Shown: in pieces, positions 11,557 through 22,593 of the stretch
Layout: each line of letters opens with the position of its first letter
Position numbering within the stretch: position 1 is the stretch's first letter
NCBI RefSeq assembly: GCF_000182565.1
Contig: NW_015971539.1
Coordinates: 1,682,295 to 1,746,294, forward strand
Direction: 5' to 3'
DNA: 64,000 nucleotides
Source of the DNA: Spizellomyces punctatus DAOM BR117
Taxonomy: Eukaryota > Chytridiomycota > Chytridiomycetes > Spizellomycetales > Spizellomycetaceae
Made by a program: the position numbers and the translations under genes
The notes under the pieces: generated by a model
What the model saw: the letters and a program-made list of their open reading frames with translations, nothing else
Told to the model about the DNA's origin: nothing
Databases searched by the model: none

Positions 11557-11656
11557 TATGTCATGGCAACAAGCATTTTCATGAGCCTCTCCGATCTTGC
11601 TCGTTCTGCTACGAAATTCCGACCATTTCCAAAGTTTGGCCAACGTTTTTCAAGAA

Positions 11657-12899
11657 ATGTCGAGCCCGTTGTGGAGATTAGCTGTATCAAGCAGCGGGTC
11701 TCAAACGAGATCCCTTCGGCTTCCATCCTCTGCTCTGTGCTTATCTTCTCCTTCCACACATTTCCATACCAGCACTACCGTTCATACCCGAATTCCAGCC
11801 CTCCAAGTACGAATCTCGAAAAAGTCTTGGGAAAAGAACCAGAAGAAAATAGCAAATCTACAGCAACGGTTGGGAGATAAATATGCAGAAATTGGGCGTG
11901 ACAAGCGGCGCTCACCTACCACAACCACCCGCTCTTCAACCGCCGTGTCCCAAGCCCAGCCTACTCCTCCACCTGAATCGAAGCTGCTTCCCTTCCTTGC
12001 AACACCTGAAAAGCCTCACCCGGAGCCCATCGTATCCGGTAGTCTTAAGGACACTTTAGCTACCGCGGAGGAACGGAGTCAAAGAGCTGCGGAGGAGGCA
12101 CGAGAGCAGGGCGCGGATGGAGTCAGCGAACAGGAGAGGGCAGGTAGTATTCGTATGCCTAGCCTTCGAACAACCGGTCAAGAAGATGTGAAGAAGGAAA
12201 TGAAACTCCCTGCGAATGTCGCGGATATCATTCCGGAGAGGACACCCATCGCTCTTCGTGGCGTTGCACAACCCGAAGGTGTAGAGGAGATCCCACTGCC
12301 TGCGGCCTCAGGACCATATTACGCTCATGGTCTCACTCCCTCAGAAGCTGAATTGCTGTTTGTGGATGCCCCACGTCTTGCCAAAACGTCGCTCAAGGGG
12401 CAGCTCTCGGCTGATATGGCAGAGCCAAAGGCTGAAATGCTTCGGAGGATCCTGAGTCTGGAAAACGCGAATCGAAGTCAGATTACAAAATTCAATACGG
12501 AGCGATGCGTTCAGTTGTTTGGCAGAATGCCGCATGATACCGGAAGCCCAGAAGTGCAGGGTAAGGATTCAGCGCCAGTATGAGATCGTCGCCCAGATAG
12601 TGTACTAATGAACTACATGTCTATATTCTAGCTGCGATTTTTACAGTCCGCATTCAAGCAATGACAGACCATTTGAAGAGTCATCGAAAAGATGTCTCTA
12701 CCAAGCGACAACTGGAGAAATGGGTGTCAAAGCGGATGAAGATTTTGAAGTACCTCAGGAGAACGGTAGGTCACTGGGTATGGCGTGGCCAAAGTCTGAG
12801 CTGCTTGGCTGATATGTACTGTCGTGTCTACAGGATTTGCCAAAGTTTGTGGAAACTTGCAAAGCTATTGGAGTTGTGCCTGACACCATACGTGTATAA
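11657..12899 (+). CDS. MRPS15: Mitochondrial small-subunit ribosomal protein uS15m
   Basis: Exons: 11657-12560, 12632-12765, 12834-12899; 367 residues. The ATG at 11657 opens an Arg/Ser-rich presequence (MSSPLWRLAVSSSG) suited to mitochondrial import; an upstream in-frame TTG is not needed. A long low-complexity middle region follows. The S15 domain occupies the last third: RMPHDTGSPEVQAAIFTVRIQ, MTDHLKSHRKD, KRQLEKWVSKRMKILKYLRRTD. These are the 16S/12S rRNA-contacting helices of S15. The long N-terminal extension before the domain is common in fungal mitoribosomal proteins (the yeast homologue is Mrps28). Confidence 0.92.
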
Positions 12900-13087
12900 A
12901 TCGGTGTATGGAAATCTGGACTCTACACGTACATATCCAGCAATAGCAGCTTCGCTGTATCACTAGTAACTCTGTCGCTACTATCTATCGTTGCTATGCT
13001 AGCTAGGTGGAATCTTTATATACTTAGAGCGACCCAACGTCACATGGGCAGGCTAGTTGTTTGCAAAGTCACAGCAGCGTGCCTAAA

Positions 13088-14436
13088 TCAATAAATTATA
13101 CCGACTCTCAGTTCTCCTTCAAAAGCATTAATTATCAGTCCCCTCCGAAAAGGTTCAGTCCATGCCACACAAGAGCATTGGAAATGAAGGAAGCTGAAGA
13201 AAATCTTCAGGCCCCAAGTGCTGATTGCTGCCAACATCGTCACCTTGAAGGAACCCGGCCAATTGGGCAAGTCTGTGGATTGCCATGCAAACGGCCCTTG
13301 TGGCTTTATCAGCCAGTCCCATGTGAGTATTGGGAGCGCTGAAGAAAGATATGCCCACAATTGGTAGCAAAAGTAATGTGACAATTGAGATTTGACGCCC
13401 CGTTCCGCGATTGATCTGTCCGTTCGCATCAGCCAATTTTCATGTTCCCAGTGAATCAAGCCCAATACCCGCCTGCGGGCAATGAGAAAAAGCCACCAAT
13501 GAAGAATCGGCACCCACAGTGTCGTCCACGTCCCAACTCCGCCATCAGGTCGCGTTGCACCTCTCCCTTTCCACCTTGCTCTGTCTATCGCATCGGCCGA
13601 CAAAAACCACCACGCGGTCCATACTGCCCCATTCACAATATATACCCCGTAGAGAAGGAGTATGCGTTCCATTGCTGGATAAACGAAATGTGCTATAAAT
13701 GTTGCCGTGTAGAAGGCGAACAAAATGGCGTAAACGTGATCGAGGAACGTGACAGTATGTGGTGGGCATTCGGCGTTTGGGTTGAAGGATAGGTATTTTG
13801 AGGAGGGGCAAAAGATGGTGCGAGTTGTGTAAGTGTAGAGGAGGTAGAGATGAAGAAGGAAGGTAATAGGTCCGTAGGAAATCTGGCTGAAGGCGGCAAA
13901 AGATTAATCAATCAGACATTCAAAAGAAAATGACCAAGGAAACGCACGCGTTAAACTTTATTCTGTCCAGAAATCTACCAAAGTCTTCTCTTTCATCTAT
14001 CGTATCGGGCGCGCGATATGATTTCGACTCGCCCTTCTTTGTGATCTCCGCTATTCAAAGGCCCAGATGTCAGATATTTACATAGACACCCGTAGCATGA
14101 AAACAAACCCAACAGTTTCATCACAATGGACATACCAAATAGTCTATAAAATCCATATCGATATCGCTGGAACTCCTTTTCTGACCGGCTTGGTGGATCC
14201 CCTTCATTCCGATAATAAGTATCCTCAAGCGGTTCTTCGTCATGGTCATCACCAGACGAGAATGAAAAGAAGAGAATTCCTCGTCGTAGCCATGCGGAGG
14301 CAAGATTGAGGTGGTATTCAAACTTTGCTCTTTGCATAGTGTGACATTCGGCAAAGATTAATGTTGGCCATCTGAGCGCTGTAAAGGAGGTCCACACCCA
14401 TCGGTCAGCATCTGGCTTGATTGTGGATCCACTCAT
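13088..14436 (-). CDS. Unrecognised multi-pass membrane protein
   Basis: Proposed exons on the minus strand 14436-14090 and 13886-13088, giving 381 residues. The 203-nt intron has a weak GTGTCT donor, so the junction is tentative and a small extra exon may be hidden there. The first exon has one or two hydrophobic helices, then an acidic loop (SSGDDHDEEPLEDTYYRNE). The second has at least five membrane-like segments, including ILFAFYTATFIAHFVY, LLLYGVYIVNGAVWTAWWFL and WTTLWVPILHWWLFLIA. It starts 125 bp from the divergent SWP1 gene. The order of segments loosely recalls fungal wax-synthase-like acyltransferases, but I see none of their catalytic motifs, so I assign no function. Confidence 0.6.
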
Positions 14437-14561
14437 GTATGACTCGTTGTTGCTATAGAAACTACTTGAGCATTGCCGTTTCCAGACGCGCAGGGAATTG
14501 TACGATCGAGGACATTGGGCATTTGACTTCGTATTCCTTGTTAAAGCAGACTCTCCCTACG

Positions 14562-15632
14562 ATGCGCTCACAAATCTTGTTGTCGCCGATACTCCTTGTG
14601 CTTCTTGCTCTTGTCGGCCATGTATACGCGCGCCGTGTCATCCCAAGTTTCGGTGACATAACGTTGAAGATCACTGGGGCAGATGGCTCAGACATTCGTT
14701 CAGAAACGTAGGTGGAGCGCATGTGACTCGTTGGGGTAGCTCCCATTCCCTTGTACTGACCTCTACTGTCAAATAAAGTTTAACTTCCCCGCCCCGAATT
14801 TCCAAACCTCTCACCCTCGGTTCAGGCAGCAAGCTGACCCTGAACGTGCCTGTTAAAGATGACAAAGGCAAGGCTTTGTCCTTGCAGCATCTGTTCCTAG
14901 GAGCCAGGAACGATAAAACGAGAGATGAGAAGACGTTGGTGTGCGCATCGAAGGGGACAGGTGTCTTTACGTGCGAGCTGGTGAGTTTCATACAGCGAAA
15001 GTATAAAAGATGTCAAGCCGACCAATTCTACCCGACAGGATCAGTCAACCCTCGACAAACTTCACCCAGGCCCGCACACTCTGACGTTATACGCAGGCTC
15101 TGTAGACACGGAGCCTCTTGCTCATAAACTTGGTACCGCGGAGTTCTCAATCGCCGGACCGTCAACAAAAGGGTCGAGTGACTGGGATGTTTTCCAACCA
15201 CTTCCAGAGATAACGCACAAATTCCGTCCGGCTGACAAAATGCCGAATAAGATCTTGTCCTTAACGTTTAGTGGACTTGTGTTGGCCCCATGGCTGTTAC
15301 TCCTTGGATCGGTGAGTGGAGTTTGCTAGTATGCGGCCTCATGCACTGAACCATGCTAATGCTTCACCCAATGATAGTATATCGTATTGGGTGCGAACTT
15401 TACAAACTTGTTCAGCAGTTCGGTTTCATTTATTTCCGGGTCGGCCTTTATGGGGAGCCTGTCGCTCTGCGTATTGTTATATTATGTCTATTGGGTAAAG
15501 CTGAATCTTTTCCAATTGCTGGGTTACGGAAGCCTCCTGGGACTCATTACGGCCATTTTGGGACGACAAGCTTTGGTGGCGAGGGCTGCAATGCGATCAG
15601 CTGGAGTGCCTCGATCTGTAAAAACCGAATAA
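14562..15632 (+). CDS. SWP1: Oligosaccharyltransferase subunit, ribophorin II / SWP1 family
   Basis: Part of the ER complex that transfers glycans to Asn. Exons: 14562-14707, 14779-14980, 15039-15311, 15378-15632; 291 residues. A signal peptide (about residues 1-21, LLSPILLVLLALVGHVYA) precedes a luminal domain containing LTLNVPVKD and LHPGPHTLTLYAGS. The C-terminal half is the ribophorin II membrane region: FRPADKMPNKILSLTFSGLVLAPWLLLLGS, then two more hydrophobic segments and KLNLFQLLGYGSLLGLITAILGR. It has the short SWP1-type architecture of fungi, not the roughly 630-residue animal RPN2. It shares a 125-bp divergent promoter with the membrane protein on the minus strand. Confidence 0.92.
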
Positions 15633-15738
15633 TATTGTAATCACAAAAGTGTTCGAATTTGGATATACATTCATTTAACCAGAAAAAAAGAACTATTGCT
15701 ACAAATAACTGTACATGGTGTAATCGATCATCTACAAA

Positions 15739-18700
15739 CTAATATAGAGTCTTATTGGACTCGTAAATCGCATCCAGCAGGGCAAAGAGCGTCCTGCCCA
15801 CATCTCGTCCATCGCCAATCTCAGATCCCTGTAGCATAGATTCGGCAAGCTGCGGCTGTTGCTGCAGCTGTCGTTGACCTATTCCCAAAGTGGACGAGGT
15901 TCCATAAAACAATGGATGTGGTTGACCATTATGAAGAGGGTGAAGGTGTTGCGACGTCCCGACGGTCCGTTCCGGAGAGCCTTGCAAAGCAGGGTGACGA
16001 TCGTCTCCGCTCATCTCATTGAACTTTACGTTACGCTGCGAAGCGGCGAATAGGTGTCAGTTTTTGGCCAACAAACACACCTTGATATGGTCCCTTACCC
16101 TCGGTCTCAACAAGGAATGCAAGAGCAATGAGGAGGAATTGCCAGGGTCTGGCATATACTGCGACTGTAACAACTCGTTCCCTCGAGCTAGGATTGTATT
16201 CAAATACTGCGATCCATCGACTCTCGGCTCCCAGCCGGGATTGTTGATCTGATAAACAGATTAGATTGGAACGTTCGCAAACTCTTCACTGCAGAGGATA
16301 TAAAACGGCATACCTTAAAGTTCACAAAGGACTGCTCCATTTTACCCTCTTTGGATATGTAATATTCGTCCTGGTTCTGTGTAGGGACCCCGTACTGAGA
16401 AGATCAAGAGGAATGATGAGATACAAATCCACCTCCAGTCCGCAAACGTCCTAGTGATGACAAACCTTCAAGTTTCCATGCCTCTGGAAATCAAAAACGG
16501 CGAAAGAGCAAACGTATCCAAGGGAATCAACATGGACAGTAAACTCCCGGAAGAAATCCACGATTTGCTCAGCGCATGATGGGAGAGAGTACCACAAAAT
16601 GACAGGGGCAAAGAGAACGCTCATAATCTCTTGAAGGAAGAGGACGATTTTGTACTCGAAGAGGATGCCAAACTGCTGTCGAACCTGTACAAATAGGATG
16701 TCGGGAATTAATTGATGAATGTGTGATGGTATTGCCAAGGATGCTTGCCTCATCCAAATGCATCTTCCCTCTCCATTCAGAAGGCAGATAATGAGTCTCT
16801 GCCACCACCTGACGCAGCATTCTCGCAGGTTCAAAAACCTCATTTTCATCGGGAACCATGCCTCGGCTGACGGCCATGACAGTTCCAAATATCCCAATGT
16901 AGAAGAACACTGAGCGATTTGGTGTGATTTCAAACCCATGAAGCAATTCCTCCTCGATCATAGTCATAATAATCAGGACCGCCAAGAAGGCGCCAGTAAT
17001 GAACGCAATGAATCTAGACAACTCATATAAGTAAACTGTACCAGTACTACTCAGGCAATCTACACATACCGTGCCAATATGGTAATCTTCTGGTTTGGGA
17101 ACTGATTCATATATTTCGTAGCCATGCGGTAACTTCGGTTTAGCCGGCGTTCAAACAGGTGCGGAAGCTCGTTGAATTCGCGGAATTTCCATCTTGCAAA
17201 AGGAGAATATTGACGAGATCCAAGTGAGGATGGGTTCTTATGAAACTCCTGCGAAAGAGTACAATGGAATGAAATTTCAGTGATCAGCTGGGTTGGTTCT
17301 ATATAATACTAAAGCTAACCTGTGCGTATCGGAAGAAGAAATGCATAATGAAAACGAAGAAGAGGAAGGGGGCGCATATGAGGTTAACGAGGCCCATCAT
17401 GGCAAAACGCTGTTTCAACCTAGAAAGACATTTTTAGTTACTCTATAACCAACATATCGCAACAGCTCCGTTGCTTACTCATTAACCAACTTGGATCTAC
17501 ATCGATCATCCAAGGACGTATTAATACCATGCATCTTGACACGAATCCGAGGGTAATTACCTATTAGTGTCCTTAATGAATCTCTTCCTGATTCTGCCTT
17601 CCTCATTGAATGCAAAGGACAAAATGCAGAATGACAGATTCCACTCGATAATTTTCGTTAACATTTGTCGCCGCCCGAGTAATGGCACGGTCAGGTCTAG
17701 GATATCTTTATTGAACAGGGCAATCATGTAGTTGTCCTTCCGAAGGATGCGGTTGGCAATATTGTGCGCGTCCAGTTTCATCGTCATGGCACGGTTTTGC
17801 ATTGGGCCCGGTATGTCGGGAATGTGCATGATTTTATTCACTATGTCGCGCCAGTCAATCGTTTGCATCTCAGCCTATAACGGTCTCGTCAACTTCCCAG
17901 GCATAACTAAACAAGAAAGGTCTGTTTGAACTTACATCAGTAATTCCTAGCACATGATAGTAGAAGCGATGTATCCTTAGAAGCTGCGGTATATCCGTTA
18001 ATAGCCGTAGGAATTGCCAAGTCCACCAGATACTGAATATGATCAGAATGAAGGCCGGGGCTCCGTGTATGCTGCACATACCATCAGAACTACATCCTTT
18101 ATTACAGCTCCTTGAATTGAGGAGTACCAACCTGCGGAGACAGTGGGGACGAATCACTTCACTCAACAGCTGCTTCTTCCGAATGAGTGAATAGTCGATA
18201 CACCCGAAAAGAAACGTTGAGAAGGCGACAATGAATGCCAGGATGCTGTAGAAATTAGCTCAGGACGACCCCACGCATGATAGATATATCTGACTACGCA
18301 CACTCACAAGAGATTGGTGATTCTCGCCAGGATAATGGAATACAGTCCCTTTCCAATATAGAATGCATATATCTAGTAGAGTATTGCCATAAATGGATTG
18401 TAGGGAATGAGTATGCTTATGTGTATGCAATATACCTTCTCGAGGAGCTTATCCAGATTCTGTGTTTCAACCCACATCTTGACCGACCTTTCTTTGGACG
18501 AGCCCGGTCCAAGTTCTGCTATGCTTGCCGACAACCCCTCCATAGCTCCCCACAGAGCAGTCTTAGTTCTTCTCCGATTATAGTTCATACCGAGATTATG
18601 TCTTCTTTCAAAGCGGCGGCCAGGATTTCCTCCGCCATGCCCTGAAGGCGCTCCTCGGCCATCAGTGTTTAGCGGTGACATTTCAAATCTAATTGAGGCC

Positions 18701-19035
18701 GGCGCCTCCCCCACGTCTGAATCCTCATCGTCGTCATCCTCAAAGTCAATTTTAGGAGGTTCATAAGCGCCAAACCCGTTATAGACTCTCTGTTGTCCAC
18801 CAAAAAGTGCTTGTTCCGGTAATCCACCGTTCGGAATATCAGATACAGGGTAATCAGACACCTGAACCTCTTCTAGTCCTGCCACGTGGAACTGGGAAGC
18901 TGGAGGTTGTTCGAAAAAGGTGGGCGGCGAGTCGGAATCCTCGTCGTCGTCGTCGGGGAGAAAAGGCGGTTCATACGTAAATGGTGTGGACTGCAGACCA
19001 CCTACATAGTCAGCAGTCTCTCCCTGATATGCCAT
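15739..19035 (-). CDS. ATG9: Autophagy lipid scramblase ATG9
   Basis: Integral membrane protein of autophagosome-seeding vesicles. Twelve exons on the minus strand: 19035-18436, 18372-18308, 18245-18132, 18071-17936, 17874-17561, 17419-17320, 17248-17070, 17013-16749, 16684-16466, 16394-16314, 16248-16099, 16035-15739; 839 residues with exact phases throughout. The N-terminal 190 residues are acidic and disordered (PDDDDEDSD), as in other fungi. The conserved core includes [79 protein letters not shown] and [21 protein letters not shown]. The C-terminus has [10 protein letters not shown]. The intron between exons 8 and 9 starts GCAAGC, a GC-AG intron. The stop is only 106 bp from the convergent SWP1 stop. 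Confidence 0.97.
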
Positions 19036-19427
19036 GAGGCGGCCTACAACTTGTAGAGCTCTCAGGCCCTCTGGTATTGCTGTAATTAAGAAACTTGAAT
19101 GGGAGAAAAAGTAACTTGCTCTACAAGTAGGCGGAGGCCTGTGGTAGAGCTTTGGCTAAAGGCACGCTGATGACACGCGACAAAAGTCATGTGCCCAATG
19201 CAGTTCAAGTCATTTGCAGTGCCAGTTGCAAGCGACGGAACAAAAACAAAAACAAAAACGTTACTTCAATGGGGAAACAAAGGCCAAATCTTCAATATTT
19301 AAACCAAGGTGCACCTTTACAAAAATATCTACACTAAAAAAGTAGAGCTGAAAAGCTCTGATTTCGTTTTTTAAAATCAAAGATCGGTCTTGACCGATGA
19401 AGGGTGTATGCGTGTGTAAGTAGGTGT
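19036..19427. other. Intergenic between H2A stop and ATG9 start
   Basis: No gene is supported in 392 bp. There is a short aaaac repeat run near 19240-19260. Confidence 0.5.
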
Positions 19428-19914
19428 TTACTGAGATTCTCCTTGGCTGCCCTTGGCGCCCTTTGTCTTCTTTGGCAAAAGGACAGAGTGGATGTTCGGG
19501 AGGACACCTCCTTGGGCGATTGTGACGTTGCCAAGTAGCCTGTTGAGTTCGTCGTCGTTGCGGATGGCAAGCTGGAGATGGCGGGGAATGATACGGGTCT
19601 TCTTGTTGTCACGAGCGGCATTTCCAGCAAGCTCTAGAATTTCAGCAGCAAGATACTCAAGAACGGCAGCCAAGTAGACGGGGGCACCTATGCAGAATGA
19701 TTTATCTTAGCCTATGGACCAAAAAGCACTATGGTTGATCATTTATCGGATATAGACACATACCAGCTCCGACACGCTGCGCGTAGTTGCCCTTGCGCAA
19801 GAGACGGTGGATACGACCGACTGGGAATTGGAGACCCGCACGAGCGGAACGAGACTTTGAGTTGGTCTTGGCGGCTACCTTTTCGGCACCAGATTTTCCT
19901 TTTCCTCCGGCCAT
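19428..19914 (-). CDS. HTA1: Histone H2A
   Basis: Core nucleosome histone. Exons on the minus strand 19914-19764 and 19687-19428; 136 residues. The fold is complete: [87 protein letters not shown]. It is canonical H2A by the acidic patch and L1 loop, not H2A.Z. The tail ends GSQGESQ: an SQ dipeptide is the last pair of residues, whereas most fungal H2A tails end SQE/D plus a hydrophobic residue. It is divergent from H2B across 401 bp, the standard arrangement for co-expression. Confidence 0.98.
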
Positions 19915-20315
19915 TGCTGTGTAAGGTGTGCGTGAGAGAGAGGGTCGTGAGTGAGTCTTGAAGAGAAACGTCAAAGCTTGAAGCGTAGCAGAATACGGAA
20001 AACGACTTGGGGGAATGGCGAGGAGCGTCGCCTTTTATGCTCCAAGCGGAGACGATGAGGCCGATATTACAGTGGCTTAGTAGCGTGTACAATATTTCCA
20101 TAAAAGGCTACATGGTGAGTTTTTCACGTGACCGTAATTAGTCCCAATTAGGCTTTATTGTATATTGCTACTAAGCATCGTTAAATGACCTGCTCGAAGC
20201 TTCGTCTATAAAAGGCGGGCGTGTGTGCGCTTCCCCCGCTACGTCTTTTTCACAAACACTTTGCGACTTGACCAAGACCTTTCACCCGCACCACTCTCAT
20301 CCATCACACACACAA
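19915..20315. promoter_or_regulatory. Bidirectional H2A/H2B promoter
   Basis: The 401 bp between the two ATGs carry near mirror-image TATA-like elements: tataaaaggcg at about 20207-20217 facing H2B, and the reverse complement of ataaaaggcg at about 20030-20039 facing H2A. A CACGTGAC element is at 20125-20132 in the middle, followed by two attag/caattagg-like repeats at 20133-20153. Confidence 0.75.
20125..20132. promoter_or_regulatory. CACGTGAC element in the histone promoter
   Basis: Copy of the recurring core, roughly midway between the H2A and H2B starts. Confidence 0.5.
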
Positions 20316-20849
20316 ATGGCACCCAAGGAAGCTCCCGCTGCTGCAGCCCCTACTGGTGGCAAGAAGGTGACTTTTGTCGTGAGCTTGAAGCATGAGGACG
20401 TCAGAATCTAATATCGTCCGCTTTGACAGCCCGCTGGAAAGGCACCCGCAAAGCCCGCAACAGAGAAGAAGGAAAAGTCAAAGAGGAAGACTATCCGTCG
20501 TGAGACCTACTCTACATACATCTACAAGGTGTTGAAGCAAGTGCACCCCGACACTGGTATCTCCAACAAGGCCATGTCCATCATGAACTCTTTCGTCAAC
20601 GACATCTTTGAGCGTATTGCGGGAGAGGCATCCAAGCTCGCTGCCTACAACAAGCGCTCCACCATCAGCTCACGTGAGATTCAAACCTCAGTGCGTCTTA
20701 TTCTTCCCGGTGAACTTGCCAAGCACGCTGTTTCTGAGGGTACCAAGTATGTACTCGCCTTGCTTGAATGAAAGTTGCTGCTTTCAGATTGTTGACAATC
20801 GATTTTCCACTACCGTAGGGCTGTGACGAAGTACCAGTCTGCTAAATAA
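20316..20849 (+). CDS. HTB1: Histone H2B
   Basis: Core nucleosome histone. Exons: 20316-20366, 20430-20746, 20819-20849; 132 residues. The Lys/Ala/Pro-rich tail is followed by [21 protein letters not shown], then [19 protein letters not shown] and [21 protein letters not shown], and the end [13 protein letters not shown]. The C-terminal [10 protein letters not shown] includes the lysine that is ubiquitinated in other fungi. The two introns split the tail and the last helix. Histone genes with introns make polyadenylated mRNAs; I see no stem-loop histone terminator downstream. Confidence 0.98.
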
Positions 20850-21174
20850 GCTCCGCGCTCCGTCTCTTTTGCATAGTATAATATTTGGATCATGCGCCCG
20901 TCGGTGGCTTCATTCCGCGTTTTTGTCAAAACGCACTGCAAACGTTTTGTTTTGTAAATAGTTGATAATAAATTGCTTGAATTTGAAATCTACAAGTTGG
21001 TTTGCATGTTCCTGCTTTGTCATATAGATACCGCATTGGTGAATATTTGCCAGGCGTTGCCGTGGCAACAGCAATGCGTCCCTTTGCAAGTCTGTTCCTC
21101 TTGACGCCTACCTCGCCCGACTCTTTCGTTATACATCATCTATTCAACTGTCTCCTGTAGTAAATCAGTAAATC
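20850..21174. other. Intergenic between H2B and YRA1
   Basis: No gene. It contains the GTTGCC-GT-GGCAAC palindrome at 21056-21069, described separately. Confidence 0.6.
21056..21069. promoter_or_regulatory. X-box-like palindrome (GTTGCC-GT-GGCAAC)
   Basis: A perfect inverted repeat of 6-bp arms with a 2-bp spacer, 106 bp upstream of the YRA1 ATG. It matches the core recognised by RFX-family winged-helix factors (established for RFX proteins; use here is inferred). Confidence 0.55.
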
Positions 21175-22332
21175 ATGTCAGACCCGATGGATCTTTCCCT
21201 TGAGGATATCATTTCCGCAAAATCCCGTGGAAGGGGGGGACGCGGACGAGGACGCAGGAACCTCAGAGGTCCAGGGCGGCGGAATAACGCTGATGGGGAA
21301 GACGTAGCGTTTTCAGTGACCAACACGCTCTCGCGCTCGCCAAGAACTGGACGCGGAGGACGCAACCGAAATGCAGATAAGCCGTATGCTCGGGGAAATG
21401 TTGAGGGGCAGTGGAAACACGATCTTTTCGATGGTCCGAATGCGCAGCGGGGTAGAACTGTTTTAGGAACTGCGAGAGGAGGTAGCAGCGAGAGTACGCG
21501 CATTCGCATTGAAAACTTGCATTGGAATGTACGTGTTATTCGGCTTTGTGATATGCAGACCATTCTTGCTCTCATACGGACACTAACTGGTTTCTTGGCT
21601 TTCCAAAGGTTACGGAAGCGGACATCTGGGAACTTATGGGGTCGGTACAAAACGCACCGATATGAGCATTTGTTGTCACTTGCCCAAATCTTTTTGAGAC
21701 GCGATCGTTAATCGAAGCCTCACCTTCCTCTTCATCCACCCATCTATTGATGGATTCCTCGAATACTCTTTCCTTTCTTTGCATATTGCAGCTCGCTCGG
21801 TCATCCGGTGAAGAATGTCAAGATTTTCTACGACAATGCTGGCCGGTCGGAAGGTAATGCCGAAGTGACCTTTGAAACTCTCGAAGCCGCACAGGTTGCC
21901 ATCGATACGTTCGACGAACGAGAACTCGACGGAATGAAGATGAAGATTACTTTATTGGAACGAAGCGGCCGGGGCGGCTCAGGAAAAGTTACAAGTCGCC
22001 TTGGGCCTAAATCCCAGGGGAGCATTTTATCGCGGTTAGGTCAAAAGTTGGAAGACCGGCTTGGACCTAGAGTAGGAAACGGGGCTGGGAGGGGTGCTGG
22101 TGCCGGTGGTCGTGGACGTGGTCGGGGTAGGGGCCGTCCAACCCCAGCAAGTAAAACTGATTTGGACGACGAAATGGATCGCTATATGAGCGGAGAACCC
22201 GAACCTGAACAAGGTGCTCCTCCAGCAAATGGTGGAGGAATTCATCGCGACTTGGATAGACCGATTGGAGGCGTGCAGCGAGAAATCATCAGTTATGATG
22301 ATGTGGACACACCTGCCGTGATGCAGGTGTAA
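21175..22332 (+). CDS. YRA1: mRNA export adaptor, Yra1/ALY/REF family
   Basis: TREX-associated RNA-binding protein that links UAP56 (Sub2) to the Mex67/NXF1 exporter. Exons: 21175-21528, 21609-21640, 21792-22332; 308 residues. The N-terminus MDLSLEDIISAKSRG is the conserved UAP56-binding box, followed by RGG-rich sequence. The RRM spans roughly residues 108-180: RIRIENLHWNVTEADIWELM, then NVKIFYDNAGRSEGNAEVTF. The C-terminal half is Gly/Arg-rich, and DLDDEMDRYMS is the second conserved box. Exon 2 is only 32 nt, and its donor is GTCGGT, which I accept because it alone keeps the RRM in frame. An X-box palindrome lies in the promoter. Confidence 0.92.
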
Positions 22333-22593
22333 AAGTTGGACGATGTTCTTAGGGTTTTGGCGTGCAGAATAGTATTTCTTATTCAACCATGCTCTATTTG
22401 AGATTGTGGATATTGCTGCACATGTGCATGGCTCATCTGGTTGCAAACTGTTCAACCGTACTCCCGCGTTAGTGCGGAGCTGTGAATCTACTACATTTGC
22501 CCAGTATCAGCACCATTCAATTAGGGGCCTGCAAGTTCAAATCGCACAAGATTTATTATAGTACATGATCCACAATAGTTCTATGGGATGAAC

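Noticed and set aside
13088-14436. Assignment of the membrane protein to wax synthases
   Set aside because: Only a loose resemblance in segment order; the RGIGW and FWxRxWH motifs are absent.
19236-19262. aaaac repeats as a possible telomere-like or CRISPR-like array
   Set aside because: Only a few pentamer units, no spacers; a simple low-complexity run.
21165-21650. 161-codon open frame on the minus strand
   Set aside because: Antisense shadow of the Arg/Gly-rich YRA1 exon 1; low-complexity translation with no conserved motif.
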